From Pseudorhodobacter antarcticus (lineage in GTDB: Bacteria; Pseudomonadota; Alphaproteobacteria; Rhodobacterales; Rhodobacteraceae): a stretch of DNA of 64,000 nt. Made by a program: the position numbers and the translations under genes. Every line of letters begins with the position of its first letter. Within the stretch, counting starts at the first letter, position 1. The DNA is taken from contig CAMAXX010000005.1 of the NCBI GenBank assembly GCA_945862435.1, positions 1 to 64,000 of the forward strand, read 5' to 3'. Positions 1 to 9,127 of the stretch are shown here, one piece after another. The notes beneath the pieces are model-generated. The model did not search any database. It saw nothing but the letters and a program-made list of their open reading frames with translations, and was not told the DNA's origin.

Positions 1-135
1 CACATCTGGGCCATCAGGAATGTAGACCAAATTACTGACCAAAAAATCCCTACTTGCAGCGAACAACAGCAACGTGCATATAGTGAAATCAGTGTGTTAG
101 TAGATACATGATGCCTGTAGCAGGAACATAACACT

Positions 136-240
136 GGCCGCGGGCACCATTTACACTAAGATTCAAAGGCAGAATCTCAGGTAAGCATCTGAACTTGCAC
201 ACATATTTCAACTTACCCCATCGTGGGTATCAGATTGTGT
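136..240. repeat. Left arm of perfect 105-bp inverted repeat (partner 1443-1547); contains the 3' end of tRNA-Leu (ggccgcgggcacca)
   Basis: Base-by-base comparison: 136-240 equals the reverse complement of 1443-1547; identity stops abruptly on both sides. Confidence 0.95.
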
Positions 241-246
241 CTACTT

Positions 247-1434
247 TCAAAGACTTACCTTCGCCATCCATTCATTCAAAACATGCATTGGGTAGCCATC
301 TCCGTACCCATGACCCACCCCATTGGTTTGCCATCCACCAATTTGATCCACGATATCAGCAGGACATTGTACAGCCCTTAGCCTGTCACGCATGGAATGT
401 CTGAAGCTATGCATTGAGCATTCTAATGGCACCAAAGGTTTCATCCATTTGTTTAACGCGGCACTGGCTGAGTTAGCGTTTGTTGTCGTTGTCTTGTTAT
501 ATCTGGGAAAGGCGAACTTGCTGTCTGACTGTCTGGTAATGATGCGCTTTGCAGCCCAAAGAGATGCACCTACCAAGGGCACATTGCGTTGACTGCTTCC
601 CGTCTTAAGTGTTCGCCATGCATACGGCTTTATTTGTATAAAAGGTGATGTGCCATCTAGGCCAACAAAGTCTTCACGCAGCAAGCCTGTTGCCTCTGCC
701 AGCCGCATACCCGTGTCCGAGATCAGCGCTACAAGCCACCGCATTTCATCATCGACCCTGGTGCATTCAGTTTGAATTTTGCGAATGCTGACCACGGGAA
801 TTGGTTTGCGATCTGATACACCTGCCTTGCGATCATGGTAAATACCAAGAAAAGGATTGCGGTTTTCGAGTGCCAGTTCTGAGATTGCAAAGTTGAACAC
901 TGCCTTTAGGCTAGACATAACACGGGTGACACTCGATCCACTTAAATTCTTTGCAATCAACCAATCTCGAAATTTCAGAGCATCTGTTCTGCTGTAGTTT
1001 ATCAGGGGCTTAACGCCGCAGGCTGCTGTCAGATAGGTGCAAGCACGCTCAGACCCTGCATGAAACGTCTTACCCCGACCCTTGCCCTTTTGTCTGATGT
1101 AAAGAGATAGGGCCTCAGCCAATGTTGGACCATGCGGTTCAGGCACATGGGCTTGCAGTAAGCGATCTTGGCTTGGTTCAGGTAGTCCAGCCCCAGACTT
1201 CTGTAATTTGCCGCCAAAGGCTTCACTGTGCGCCAGCCTTAATTGTGACCAACGCTCATCCAGCTTGGCTGCTGCTAACAGAGCACGGGTTTTTGCAGTT
1301 TGGGGGGACTTGGTGCGAAGCCCCTGTACGATCCTAGGGCCAGTGTAATGATGCAGTAAGTCGGATGGAACACGGCGAGAGAAGTAAAAATAGCCGCAGC
1401 GTTTGAAAGTATAGGGGATCGTTTTGGTCTGCAT
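247..1434 (-). CDS. Tyrosine recombinase/phage-type integrase (N-terminal DUF6538-like region); the longer ORF start at 1569 lies inside the tRNA and is unlikely
   Basis: N-terminus MQTKTIPYTFKRCGYFYFSRRVPSDLL; C-terminal catalytic region DTGMRLAEATGL...HSFRHSMRDRLR...GGW; adjacent to a tRNA. Confidence 0.88.
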   Translation of the reverse strand: MQTKTIPYTFKRCGYFYFSRRVPSDLLHHYTGPRIVQGLRTKSPQTAKTRALLAAAKLDERWSQLRLAHSEAFGGKLQKSGAGLPEPSQDRLLQAHVPEPHGPTLAEALSLYIRQKGKGRGKTFHAGSERACTYLTAACGVKPLINYSRTDALKFRDWLIAKNLSGSSVTRVMSSLKAVFNFAISELALENRNPFLGIYHDRKAGVSDRKPIPVVSIRKIQTECTRVDDEMRWLVALISDTGMRLAEATGLLREDFVGLDGTSPFIQIKPYAWRTLKTGSSQRNVPLVGASLWAAKRIITRQSDSKFAFPRYNKTTTTNANSASAALNKWMKPLVPLECSMHSFRHSMRDRLRAVQCPADIVDQIGGWQTNGVGHGYGDGYPMHVLNEWMAKVSL

Positions 1435-1442
1435 TTTGGTCC

Positions 1443-1547
1443 ACACAATCTGATACCCACGATGGGGTAAGTTGAAATATGTGTGCAAGTTCAGATGCTT
1501 ACCTGAGATTCTGCCTTTGAATCTTAGTGTAAATGGTGCCCGCGGCC
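1443..1547. repeat. Right arm of perfect 105-bp inverted repeat, overlapping the tRNA-Leu 3' end and the integrase 5' upstream region
   Basis: Reverse complement identical to 136-240. Confidence 0.95.
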
Positions 1548-1619
1548 GGACTTGAACCGGCACGGCCATACAGCCGGGAGATTTTAAGTCTCATGTGTCT
1601 ACCATTTCACCACGCGGGC
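1534..1619 (-). tRNA. tRNA-Leu (anticodon TAA), CCA encoded
   Basis: Reverse complement gcccgcgtggtgaaatggtagacacatgagacttaaaatctc...ggttcaagtccggccgcgggcacca; paired acceptor stem, long variable arm, TAA anticodon. Confidence 0.95.
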
Positions 1620-1754
1620 GGCAAAGCGTTCCCAATTATAGCGTTCCTTGCCGTTCCTGCGCAAGGGTGGATCAGACTGTTGTAGCCCTTACAGAATTGA
1701 CATCGCAGCATCCCCGCGCGCATAAACCCATGAGAGTTTGCAAAGGGGTTTGCG

Positions 1755-2456
1755 ATGAAGAAAATCTATCCCAGCGCCGAGGCCGCGCTGGAGGGTCTGC
1801 TGCGTGATGGCATGTTGATTGCGGCGGGCGGCTTTGGTCTGTGCGGCATTCCTGAACTGCTGATCGAAGGCATCCGCAAAGCGGGCACGAAAGAGTTGAC
1901 CATCGCGTCGAACAATGCAGGCGTTGACGGATTTGGTCTTGGCGTGCTGCTGGCAACCAAACAGGTCAAAAAAATGATCTCGTCCTATGTGGGGGAAAAT
2001 GCCGAATTTATGCGGCAGTATCTGTCGGGCGAGCTCGAGTTGGAGTTTAACCCCCAAGGCACGCTGGCCGAACGTCTGCGTGCAGGCGGGGCGGGGATAC
2101 CTGGCTTTTATACCAAAACGGGTGTGGGCACCGTGATTGCCGAAGGCAAACCCGTGATGAATTTTGATGGGCAAGATTATATTCTGGAACGCGGCATTGT
2201 GGCCGATCTTTCGATTGTTAAGGCGTGGAAGGCCGACCCATCGGGCAATTTGGTGTTCCGCAAAACCGCGCGCAACTTTAACCCAGCCGCCGCCAGCTCT
2301 GGCAAAGTTTGCATCGCGGAAGTCGAGGAAATTGTGCCCTTGGGCAGCCTAGACCCCGACAGCATCCACCTGCCGGGCATCTATGTGCACCGCATTGTCC
2401 AAGGCCAGCACGAAAAGAGAATTGAACAGCGCACGACGCGCAAGAAGGAGGCGTAA
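1755..2456 (+). CDS. scoA: 3-oxoacid CoA-transferase subunit A
   Basis: [40 protein letters not shown]; followed immediately by subunit B. Confidence 0.9.
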   Translation: MKKIYPSAEAALEGLLRDGMLIAAGGFGLCGIPELLIEGIRKAGTKELTIASNNAGVDGFGLGVLLATKQVKKMISSYVGENAEFMRQYLSGELELEFNPQGTLAERLRAGGAGIPGFYTKTGVGTVIAEGKPVMNFDGQDYILERGIVADLSIVKAWKADPSGNLVFRKTARNFNPAAASSGKVCIAEVEEIVPLGSLDPDSIHLPGIYVHRIVQGQHEKRIEQRTTRKKEA

Positions 2457-2459
2457 GCC

Positions 2460-3086
2460 ATGTGGGATCGCAACCAAATGGCCGCCCGCGCGGCGCAAGA
2501 ACTGCAAGATGGCTGGTATGTGAACCTAGGCATCGGGATTCCGACGCTGGTGTCGAACTATATCCCAAAGGGGATTGAGGTGACGCTGCAATCGGAAAAC
2601 GGGATGCTGGGTATGGGGCCATTTCCATTTGAGGGGGAAGAGGACGCCGATCTGATTAACGCAGGCAAGCAGACCATCACCGAATTGCCGCAGACAGCCT
2701 ATTTCGATTCTGCGCAATCTTTCGCCATGATCCGTGGCGGCAAAATTGCCATGGCGATTTTGGGCGCGATGGAGGTTGCCGAAAATGGCGATTTGGCGAA
2801 CTGGATGATTCCAGGCAAGCTGGTCAAAGGCATGGGCGGGGCGATGGATTTGGTCGCAGGCGTGGGCCGTGTGGTGGTGGTGATGGATCACACCAGCAAA
2901 ACGGGCGAAAGCAAAGTGCTGAAATCCTGCACCCTGCCGCTGACGGGCCGCGCTGTGGTCAACCGCATGATCACCCATCTGGGTGTTCTGGATGTGGTCA
3001 AGGGCGGGCTGAAGATTGTCGAATGCGCAGATGGCGTGACCGAGGCAGAATTGCGCGCCGCGACAGAAGCCACGATCGTAGGCTAG
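2460..3086 (+). CDS. scoB: 3-oxoacid CoA-transferase subunit B
   Basis: LQSENGMLGMGP contains the catalytic-Glu ENG motif; adjacent to subunit A. Confidence 0.92.
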   Translation: MWDRNQMAARAAQELQDGWYVNLGIGIPTLVSNYIPKGIEVTLQSENGMLGMGPFPFEGEEDADLINAGKQTITELPQTAYFDSAQSFAMIRGGKIAMAILGAMEVAENGDLANWMIPGKLVKGMGGAMDLVAGVGRVVVVMDHTSKTGESKVLKSCTLPLTGRAVVNRMITHLGVLDVVKGGLKIVECADGVTEAELRAATEATIVG

Positions 3087-3104
3087 TCAATCCCCGAAAC
3101 CTTT

Positions 3105-3136
3105 ATACCGCGCCCGCATGGCTGCGGGCGCGGTAT
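3105..3136. terminator. Likely bidirectional terminator between scoB and the LysR gene
   Basis: Perfect 14-bp stem ataccgcgcccgca-tggc-tgcgggcgcggtat between convergent genes. Confidence 0.8.
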
Positions 3137-3153
3137 TTGATTTCAGTCGTGGC

Positions 3154-4059
3154 TTAACCCCTTTGCAGTTTCACAGGCTCGCTGCGCCCCAACCGCAGGA
3201 AATGCGCCATATAGGGCTTTTCAGCATCTTCAGACCTTGTGGCGCCGAACAGGCGTTTGGTGACGGTTTGCGGGCCAAGGGGGCGTGTGATGTAATCAGC
3301 GTGGGTTTTGATGTCGCGCAAAACCCAATCGGGCATAACGGCCACGCCGCGCCCTGCAGCGACCAGCATCAAAATTACGGCGGTCAGTTCCACTGGCCTT
3401 GTAGCAGCGGGTTCGACTTTGGCGGGGGTAAGAAGCTCGGTGAAGACATCCAGCTTATCGCGGGTGACGGGGTAATGCAGAATGGTCTGATCGCGCAAAT
3501 CAGCCGCTGTGACAAAGGGTTTGGCGGCAAGTGGGTGGTTTGAGGCCGCCACAAACACAGGGTGATAATCAAACAGCGGGTGAAAGGTGACGCCATCAAT
3601 CGCTTCGGGGTTAGAGGAAATCACCAAATCCACCTCTTCGCGCACCAATGCGGGAAAGCTGTCAAAGGCAAGCCCCGCGCGGATATCGACATCCACTTCG
3701 GGCCAAGAATGGCGAAACATTTCCAGCACGGGAAACAGCCAATCAAAACAAGCGTGGCATTGGATGGCAATGTGCAGGCGCCCCGTTTTGCCCCTATGCA
3801 GGGCGGAAAACTCATCCTCTAGCGCGGTGATTTCGGGCAAGATGCGGTCAGCGGCGCGGAGTAGCCGCATTCCCGCCGCAGACAATGTCATGGGACGCGA
3901 GCGGCGGGCAAACAGTGCCATGCCAACCTGATCTTCCAGCCCGGCAATCTGATGGCTAAGGGCGCTTTGCGTGACATTCAGCACCTCGGCAGCTTTGGCC
4001 AGCCCGCCTGCTTGTGCAATGGCGCGGATGGATCGCAAATGGCGCAGTTCGATATACAT
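3154..4059 (-). CDS. metR: LysR-family regulator, MetR-like (divergent from metF)
   Basis: MYIELRHLRSIRAIAQAGGLAKAAEVLNVTQSALSHQIAGLEDQVG HTH; divergent to a metF homologue. Confidence 0.8.
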   Translation of the reverse strand: MYIELRHLRSIRAIAQAGGLAKAAEVLNVTQSALSHQIAGLEDQVGMALFARRSRPMTLSAAGMRLLRAADRILPEITALEDEFSALHRGKTGRLHIAIQCHACFDWLFPVLEMFRHSWPEVDVDIRAGLAFDSFPALVREEVDLVISSNPEAIDGVTFHPLFDYHPVFVAASNHPLAAKPFVTAADLRDQTILHYPVTRDKLDVFTELLTPAKVEPAATRPVELTAVILMLVAAGRGVAVMPDWVLRDIKTHADYITRPLGPQTVTKRLFGATRSEDAEKPYMAHFLRLGRSEPVKLQRG

Positions 4060-4147
4060 GGCGCATACCTCATGTTATAGGTGAATAATATGAATTAGAC
4101 TCATATAGTGCGATATGGGATAAGGTGGCAAGTCAAAGGAGCCAGAC

Positions 4148-5044
4148 ATGCCCACGCCCCGTTCTTCCTTGCTGCGTATCAGTTTTGAATTTTTCCCGCC
4201 CCAAGGCATCGATGCCTCGTTTCGTCTGTGGGAGACTGTGCAGGCACTGGCCCCAATGCGGCCCGAATTTGTGTCTGTCACCTATGGCGCGGGCGGGACG
4301 ACGCGCAAGTTGACGCATGAGGCTGTGGTTGCCATAAAACGCAATTATGGGCTGAAGGTGGCGGCGCATTTGACCTGCGTCGATGCGACACGCAGCGAGA
4401 CGATGGACATTGCCAATGCCTATGCCGATGCGGGCATCACGGAAATTGTTGCGCTGCGCGGCGATGCGCCCAAAGGCGCGCAGCGGTTTACAGCGCATCC
4501 TGATGGGTTTGCATCCTCGGTTGACTTGGTGGCGGCGCTGGCGGCCACGGGCAAGTTCAGCTTGCGTGTTGGGGCCTATCCCGAACCGCACCCAGATGCG
4601 GGGCATGCAGGGGCAGATATTGCGCATTTGAAGCGCAAGTTTGATGCGGGGGCGACCAGCGCCCTGACGCAGTTTTTCTTTGATCCCGACACGTTTTTCC
4701 GCTTTCGCGATGCGGCGGATCGCGCGGGTATCACGGGCCGCATCATTCCTGGCATTTTGCCTGTGCAAAGCTGGGATGGGGCAAAGCGTTTTGCCGCCCG
4801 CTGCGGCACAAAGGTGCCTGCCAAATTGGACGAGGCATTCACCCGCGCCGCGCGCGATGGGCGCGAAAGCTTGTATTCCTTGGCGCAGTGCACATCGCTG
4901 TGCGAGCGGCTGATTGCGGGCGGCGTGGACGATTTGCATTTCTACACCCTAAACCGCCCCGATTTGACCCGCGATGTGGTGCGGGCGCTCGGTATCAAGA
5001 CGTGGGGGATTACGCCAGATGTGGCGCTGGAAAAGGTTGCATAA
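4148..5044 (+). CDS. metF: Methylenetetrahydrofolate reductase
   Basis: ISFEFFPPQGIDASFRLWETVQAL...PEFVSVTYGAGGTTR...PGILPVQS. Confidence 0.93.
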   Translation: MPTPRSSLLRISFEFFPPQGIDASFRLWETVQALAPMRPEFVSVTYGAGGTTRKLTHEAVVAIKRNYGLKVAAHLTCVDATRSETMDIANAYADAGITEIVALRGDAPKGAQRFTAHPDGFASSVDLVAALAATGKFSLRVGAYPEPHPDAGHAGADIAHLKRKFDAGATSALTQFFFDPDTFFRFRDAADRAGITGRIIPGILPVQSWDGAKRFAARCGTKVPAKLDEAFTRAARDGRESLYSLAQCTSLCERLIAGGVDDLHFYTLNRPDLTRDVVRALGIKTWGITPDVALEKVA

Positions 5045-5100
5045 CCTTCGCTTTCTTCCCTGATAGGCGGGGGGTTGGGATGCGACTTTGACGGCGGTGC

Positions 5101-5131
5101 AGGGCGCGGGGAAACCTGCGCCCTCTTTTTT
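5101..5131 (+). terminator. Rho-independent terminator after metF
   Basis: agggcgc...gcgccct stem followed by a T-run (cttttttg). Confidence 0.65.
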
Positions 5132-5192
5132 GTATTTTGCGCAAATGGCCACGGGCTGCTATGGTGTCCCGAACCCGCAAAGGATGCCCGCA

Positions 5193-5630
5193 ATGAAGCC
5201 TGTTTTTGTGATAAATGGCCCCAATTTAAACCTTCTTGGCCTGCGACAGCCTGAAATCTATGGGGCTGAAACGCTGGCCGATGTAGTGGCCGGTTTGCAG
5301 CAGCTTGGCGGCGAATTGGGGCTGGTGGTGGATGTGCGCCAATCCAACCACGAGGGCGAGATTGTTGAGATGATCCACACCGCGCGCAATGCTGCGGCGG
5401 GAGTTATCATCAATCCAGGGGCCTATAGCCATACTTCGGTGGCCATTCTAGATGCGCTCAACGCCTATGACGGGCCAGTGATCGAAGTGCATATCACCAA
5501 TATCCACAGACGCGAGGCGTTTCGGCATCACTCGTTTGTATCGGCCCGCGCGGATGGTGTGATAGCGGGGTTTGGCACGATGGGCTACGCCCTTGCGCTG
5601 CGGCGGATGGCGGCCGTTCTGGGAGGTTAA
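5193..5630 (+). CDS. aroQ: Type II 3-dehydroquinate dehydratase
   Basis: [24 protein letters not shown]...[13 protein letters not shown]. Confidence 0.93.
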   Translation: MKPVFVINGPNLNLLGLRQPEIYGAETLADVVAGLQQLGGELGLVVDVRQSNHEGEIVEMIHTARNAAAGVIINPGAYSHTSVAILDALNAYDGPVIEVHITNIHRREAFRHHSFVSARADGVIAGFGTMGYALALRRMAAVLGG

Positions 5631-5667
5631 GATGGCGGCGCGGACGGATTCAGGTATTTAAGTCAGT

Positions 5668-6774
5668 ATGAAAGCACGGTTTTCATGGGCCAAGGGGGCG
5701 CGGCTGCTGGTAGGCGGAGCGGAGGTAGAGGCGGATTTGCGGTTGGCCCTGTCAGGCGCGCCGTTTCGTATTGGCGGGCCAAATGGTCAAAACATAGGCG
5801 CACTTGAGGCGGGGGAGGGGGAGTTTGAAACTCTGACCTCGGGCAGCAGCGCCGCGCCGCGCCGCATTTTGCGCAGCATGGACAGTTGGATTGCCAGTTT
5901 TTCGGTGAATGCACGGCTTTTTGGGATTGGGCGCGGCGCGCGCGTGGCCGTGCTGGGGGGGCTAGAGCAATCACTCTCGCTGTATGGCGCGGTAGAGGCA
6001 CTGCATCTGGGGGCGGATTTGTCTGTGCTGGGCGGGATTAATGCGCGTGCGCAGGTCCGCGCGCTGCGCGGGGTGGATGTGCTGTGGGCCAGCCCAGCGC
6101 AGTTGCGGCTGCTGCTGGCGCAGTCCCAGTTGCCACGCGTGGGCAGGATAATTGTAGGCGGATCAAAGCTGGACGATGCCTTGCGCGCAAGTTTAAGCGA
6201 TGTGCCTGCGGGCGAGTTTTATGGCGCGGCAGAGGCGAGTTTTATCACGATGGCAAGTGCAGGCACGCCCCATGCCAGCGTCGGCGCGCCCTATCCTGAT
6301 GTGGAACTTGCTGTTTGGGGGGGCGAGGTTTGGTTGCGCTCGCCCTATACCTTTATCCGCTATGCGGGGGCGGAAGCGGGAAGTGCGCGCTGGCGCGATG
6401 GTTGGCTTTCGGTGGGCGAAATGGGGCGGATGCAGGGGGGCAACCTGTATCTTTCGGGCCGCGCGGGGCGGATGGTGACGGTTGCCGATTATAATGTATT
6501 TCCCGAAGAAATTGAGGCGCGGATGATGGCCTTGGCTGGGGTGCGGCAGGTGGCCGTTTTGCCGCGCAGGGACGCATTGCGCGGGGTGCATCTGGTGGCT
6601 GTGTGCCAAGGGGATAGCGCACAAGAAGGGACGATTTTGGCGGTTTTGCGCGGCGAGATGGGCGCGCTGAAAGCGCCCAAGGCGTTGATATGGCAAGATG
6701 ATTGGCCAACCCTGCCCAGCGGCAAGACCGATTTGCGGACGCTTCAGGCGCAGGTTGACCCATCATGGCCGTAA
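5668..6774 (+). CDS. Compact ANL-family AMP-dependent acyl-CoA ligase-like protein (368 aa)
   Basis: TSGSSAAPR (degenerate A3), YGAAE (A5), VTVADYNVFPEEIE (A8), LPSGKTD (A10 Lys); shorter than typical ANL enzymes. Confidence 0.75.
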   Translation: MKARFSWAKGARLLVGGAEVEADLRLALSGAPFRIGGPNGQNIGALEAGEGEFETLTSGSSAAPRRILRSMDSWIASFSVNARLFGIGRGARVAVLGGLEQSLSLYGAVEALHLGADLSVLGGINARAQVRALRGVDVLWASPAQLRLLLAQSQLPRVGRIIVGGSKLDDALRASLSDVPAGEFYGAAEASFITMASAGTPHASVGAPYPDVELAVWGGEVWLRSPYTFIRYAGAEAGSARWRDGWLSVGEMGRMQGGNLYLSGRAGRMVTVADYNVFPEEIEARMMALAGVRQVAVLPRRDALRGVHLVAVCQGDSAQEGTILAVLRGEMGALKAPKALIWQDDWPTLPSGKTDLRTLQAQVDPSWP

Positions 6775-7820
6775 TCATCGCTGCCAAACGCAGCGCGATT
6801 GTGCCGCGCGGTGGGGCCTTTGCGGGGCTGGAGATTGAGCAGATTGCCGCCCCTGTGATTGCCGCATTGCTGGAGGGTTTTCCACACAAAGTGGACGAGG
6901 TGATTTGCGCAAATGCCCTTGGCGCAGGGGGCAATGTTGCGCGGATTATTGCGCTGGTGGCGGGCCTGCCGCATGTGGCGGGGCTGACGATTGATCGGCA
7001 ATGCACGGGGGGGCTGGATGCGATACTGCTCGGCCGTGCTTTGGTGGACAGCGGGGCTGCGCGCGTCGTAATTGCAGGCGGGGCCGAGAGTTATTCGCGT
7101 GCGCCGCAGCGGTTGCGGGACGGGGTGGAATATACTCAGGCGCGGTTTGCCCCGCAGGGCTGGGATGACCCCGATATGGCGCAGGCGGCAGATTTAATCG
7201 CGCGCGAGGCGGGGGTTTCGCGGGCGGCGCAGGATGCCTATGCGGTTGAAAGCCATGCGAAATATCGTGTTTGCGCGGGCGAAGTGGTTTCGATTGCGGG
7301 GCAGGCACGCGACCCTGCTGCGGGGCGGGTGACGGCGGCGCTGGCTGCGCGCGCTGTGCCCATTGCGGGCAGCATTACGGCGGCGAATACGGCGCTGGCG
7401 GCGGATGGGGCGGCGTTTGTTTTGGTGGCGGCCGATGAGGTGGCCGCCCAGATGGGCTGCGGCGGTGTGCGGATTTTGCGCGGCGCGAATGTGGGGGGGG
7501 ATGTGGCGCGGCCTGGCCTTGCGGCGATTGCTGCGATGGATGCGGTGGGCGGGGCGGGCGCGGATTTGGCTTCCAACCTTGTCGAACTGATGGAGGCTTA
7601 CGCGTGCCAAGCGATGCTGTGTTCGGCAGGCCTTCGCGCGGTGAATGTAGGCGTCAATGTTGGAGGGGGCGCGCTGGCGCGGGGGCACGCGATTGGCGCA
7701 TCGGGCGCGGTGCTCGCGGTGCGGCTGTTTTATGAACTGGGCGCGGGGCAAACGGGCGTGGCGGCGATTGCGGGCGCGGGGGGGATTGGAGCGGCTATGG
7801 TGGTTGAGAAGTTGACCTAA
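6765..7820 (+). CDS. Thiolase-fold protein with altered catalytic motifs
   Basis: QCTGGLDA and GHAIGASG present; expected NEAF reads MEAY, and the C-terminal Cys of CxGGG reads AGAGG. Overlaps the upstream ligase stop. Confidence 0.8.
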   Translation: MAVIIAAKRSAIVPRGGAFAGLEIEQIAAPVIAALLEGFPHKVDEVICANALGAGGNVARIIALVAGLPHVAGLTIDRQCTGGLDAILLGRALVDSGAARVVIAGGAESYSRAPQRLRDGVEYTQARFAPQGWDDPDMAQAADLIAREAGVSRAAQDAYAVESHAKYRVCAGEVVSIAGQARDPAAGRVTAALAARAVPIAGSITAANTALAADGAAFVLVAADEVAAQMGCGGVRILRGANVGGDVARPGLAAIAAMDAVGGAGADLASNLVELMEAYACQAMLCSAGLRAVNVGVNVGGGALARGHAIGASGAVLAVRLFYELGAGQTGVAAIAGAGGIGAAMVVEKLT

Positions 7821-7860
7821 ATCATATCGCGCCGCTCCCCTGCTGCTAGGCTGGGCAAAA

Positions 7861-8271
7861 ATGGGGGCGATGATGCGGTATATCCTTTTGACGTTGGTTT
7901 TGGCAGGGTGCGTGGGGCAGGGGGCAGTTCAGGGCGATACTGGCCCTGATCCTGCGCGCGACTTTGCCGAGAATTGCGCAGCCTGCCACGGTGCGGGCGG
8001 GCGCGGCGATGGGGCGGCGGGGGCGGGCCTGTCGCCCAAACCCGCCGATCTGACGGGGCTGGCGGCAAGGAGTGGCGGCGTTTTCCCGACCACGCGGGTG
8101 ATGGCCTATATCTGGCGGGGCGAGGGGGCCGTCGCCCACCGCGCCATGCCCGCATTCGCAGGGCTGATGGAGGGGGCGCTGGAGCCCTATGATGGCGGCG
8201 ACGGGATCGAGACCCCCACGCCAGAACGGCTGGTGGCGCTGGCGGAGTATTTGAAGGGGGTGCAGGAGTGA
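7861..8271 (+). CDS. Cytochrome c family protein, possible lipoprotein
   Basis: CAACH heme-binding motif (ENCAACHGAGGRGDG); N-terminal LVLAGC lipobox-like sequence. Confidence 0.8.
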   Translation: MGAMMRYILLTLVLAGCVGQGAVQGDTGPDPARDFAENCAACHGAGGRGDGAAGAGLSPKPADLTGLAARSGGVFPTTRVMAYIWRGEGAVAHRAMPAFAGLMEGALEPYDGGDGIETPTPERLVALAEYLKGVQE

Positions 8272-8291
8272 GGGACGGCGCGCCTGCGCGC

Positions 8292-8316
8292 AAAAACGCT
8301 CCAGTGGAGCGTTTTT
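8292..8316. terminator. Rho-independent terminator
   Basis: aaaaacgctcca-g-tggagcgttttt near-perfect palindrome with A/T tracts on both sides. Confidence 0.8.
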
Positions 8317-8464
8317 AGTCCTGAACGCCCGCGCATGCCTGTGCGGTCAGGGTGTTGATGCAACACACCCGTTACACCATTAACGCAGCAAACCGCAGTT
8401 GGGGACAAAGCTGACAGCGTTGCTTAAGTTGTGTTGAGTGTAAACCTTGTTCATATGATAACTG

Positions 8465-9112
8465 TCAAATCGCCTTTGCTTTCGTGCGGGTTTGCGATTT
8501 CGGTTTTTTGATTTCTTCGTGAATCACTTTATCTGATAAATCCACAAATTCGTCCATCGCGCGAATACACAGTTCAACTGTACCTTTCGAAATCGCAGAG
8601 GCCTTGTGATGCGAATTCAGGTCGCCCTCATGCACTATTTTGTGGCGCCGATTCACCGCCTTATTGATACGATCAAGTAAAAGCCTCGTTTTTGATTTCT
8701 TGCAAACTCTATTTGTTAAATTGAATATATTAATCTTCTTAAACAACTTGTCGATTGCATCTGTCTGTTGCGTGGTCTTATAGAAAATATTTCCTTGTAT
8801 TCTATTCCTTACAGTGCGGAATGGCCGATCACTCCCCTTAACCAAAAGGCCCAGAACAAACTTGTAATCGACACCCATTTCGTTAAGCGTTGCGATCAGT
8901 TCGTCATTTGCTGGGTTCTTCTTCAAGTAACTTGAAAGATTGTCTACAAAAACATGAGTGAACTACCGGTCAAATCCAGCGACTGCCAAAACCAATGCAG
9001 ACCGAATTAAGTCATCGCGTAGGATCTCAGAATTCTCAACTCCGATCGGAAATTGAAGTATCGCCGAAGCTCTAGTGGCCGTTGATTTGAATGTGTTGAG
9101 TGCTTCTCCCAT
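8465..9112 (-). pseudogene. HEPN-like domain gene interrupted by one in-frame TAG (codon 50, 8963-8965)
   Basis: Minus strand from ATG at 9112: MGEALNTFKSTATRASAILQFPIGVENSEILRDDLIRSALVLAVAGFDR*FTHVFVDNLSSYLKKNPANDELIATL...; same frame as the 8465-8926 ORF; HEPN-like RRHKIVH motif. Confidence 0.7.
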
Positions 9113-9127
9113 TATTTCGTTCCCCCC

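Noticed and set aside
4133-4939. Long antisense ORFs opposite metF and many other genes in the ORF track
   Set aside because: High-GC shadow ORFs with Arg/His/Pro-rich low-complexity translations and no recognisable domains.
8430-9102. 11-bp direct repeat tgtgttgagtg at 8430-8440 and 9092-9102 around the HEPN-like gene
   Set aside because: Short, and the right copy is inside the ORF 5' end, so it is not a clean target-site duplication; may be chance.
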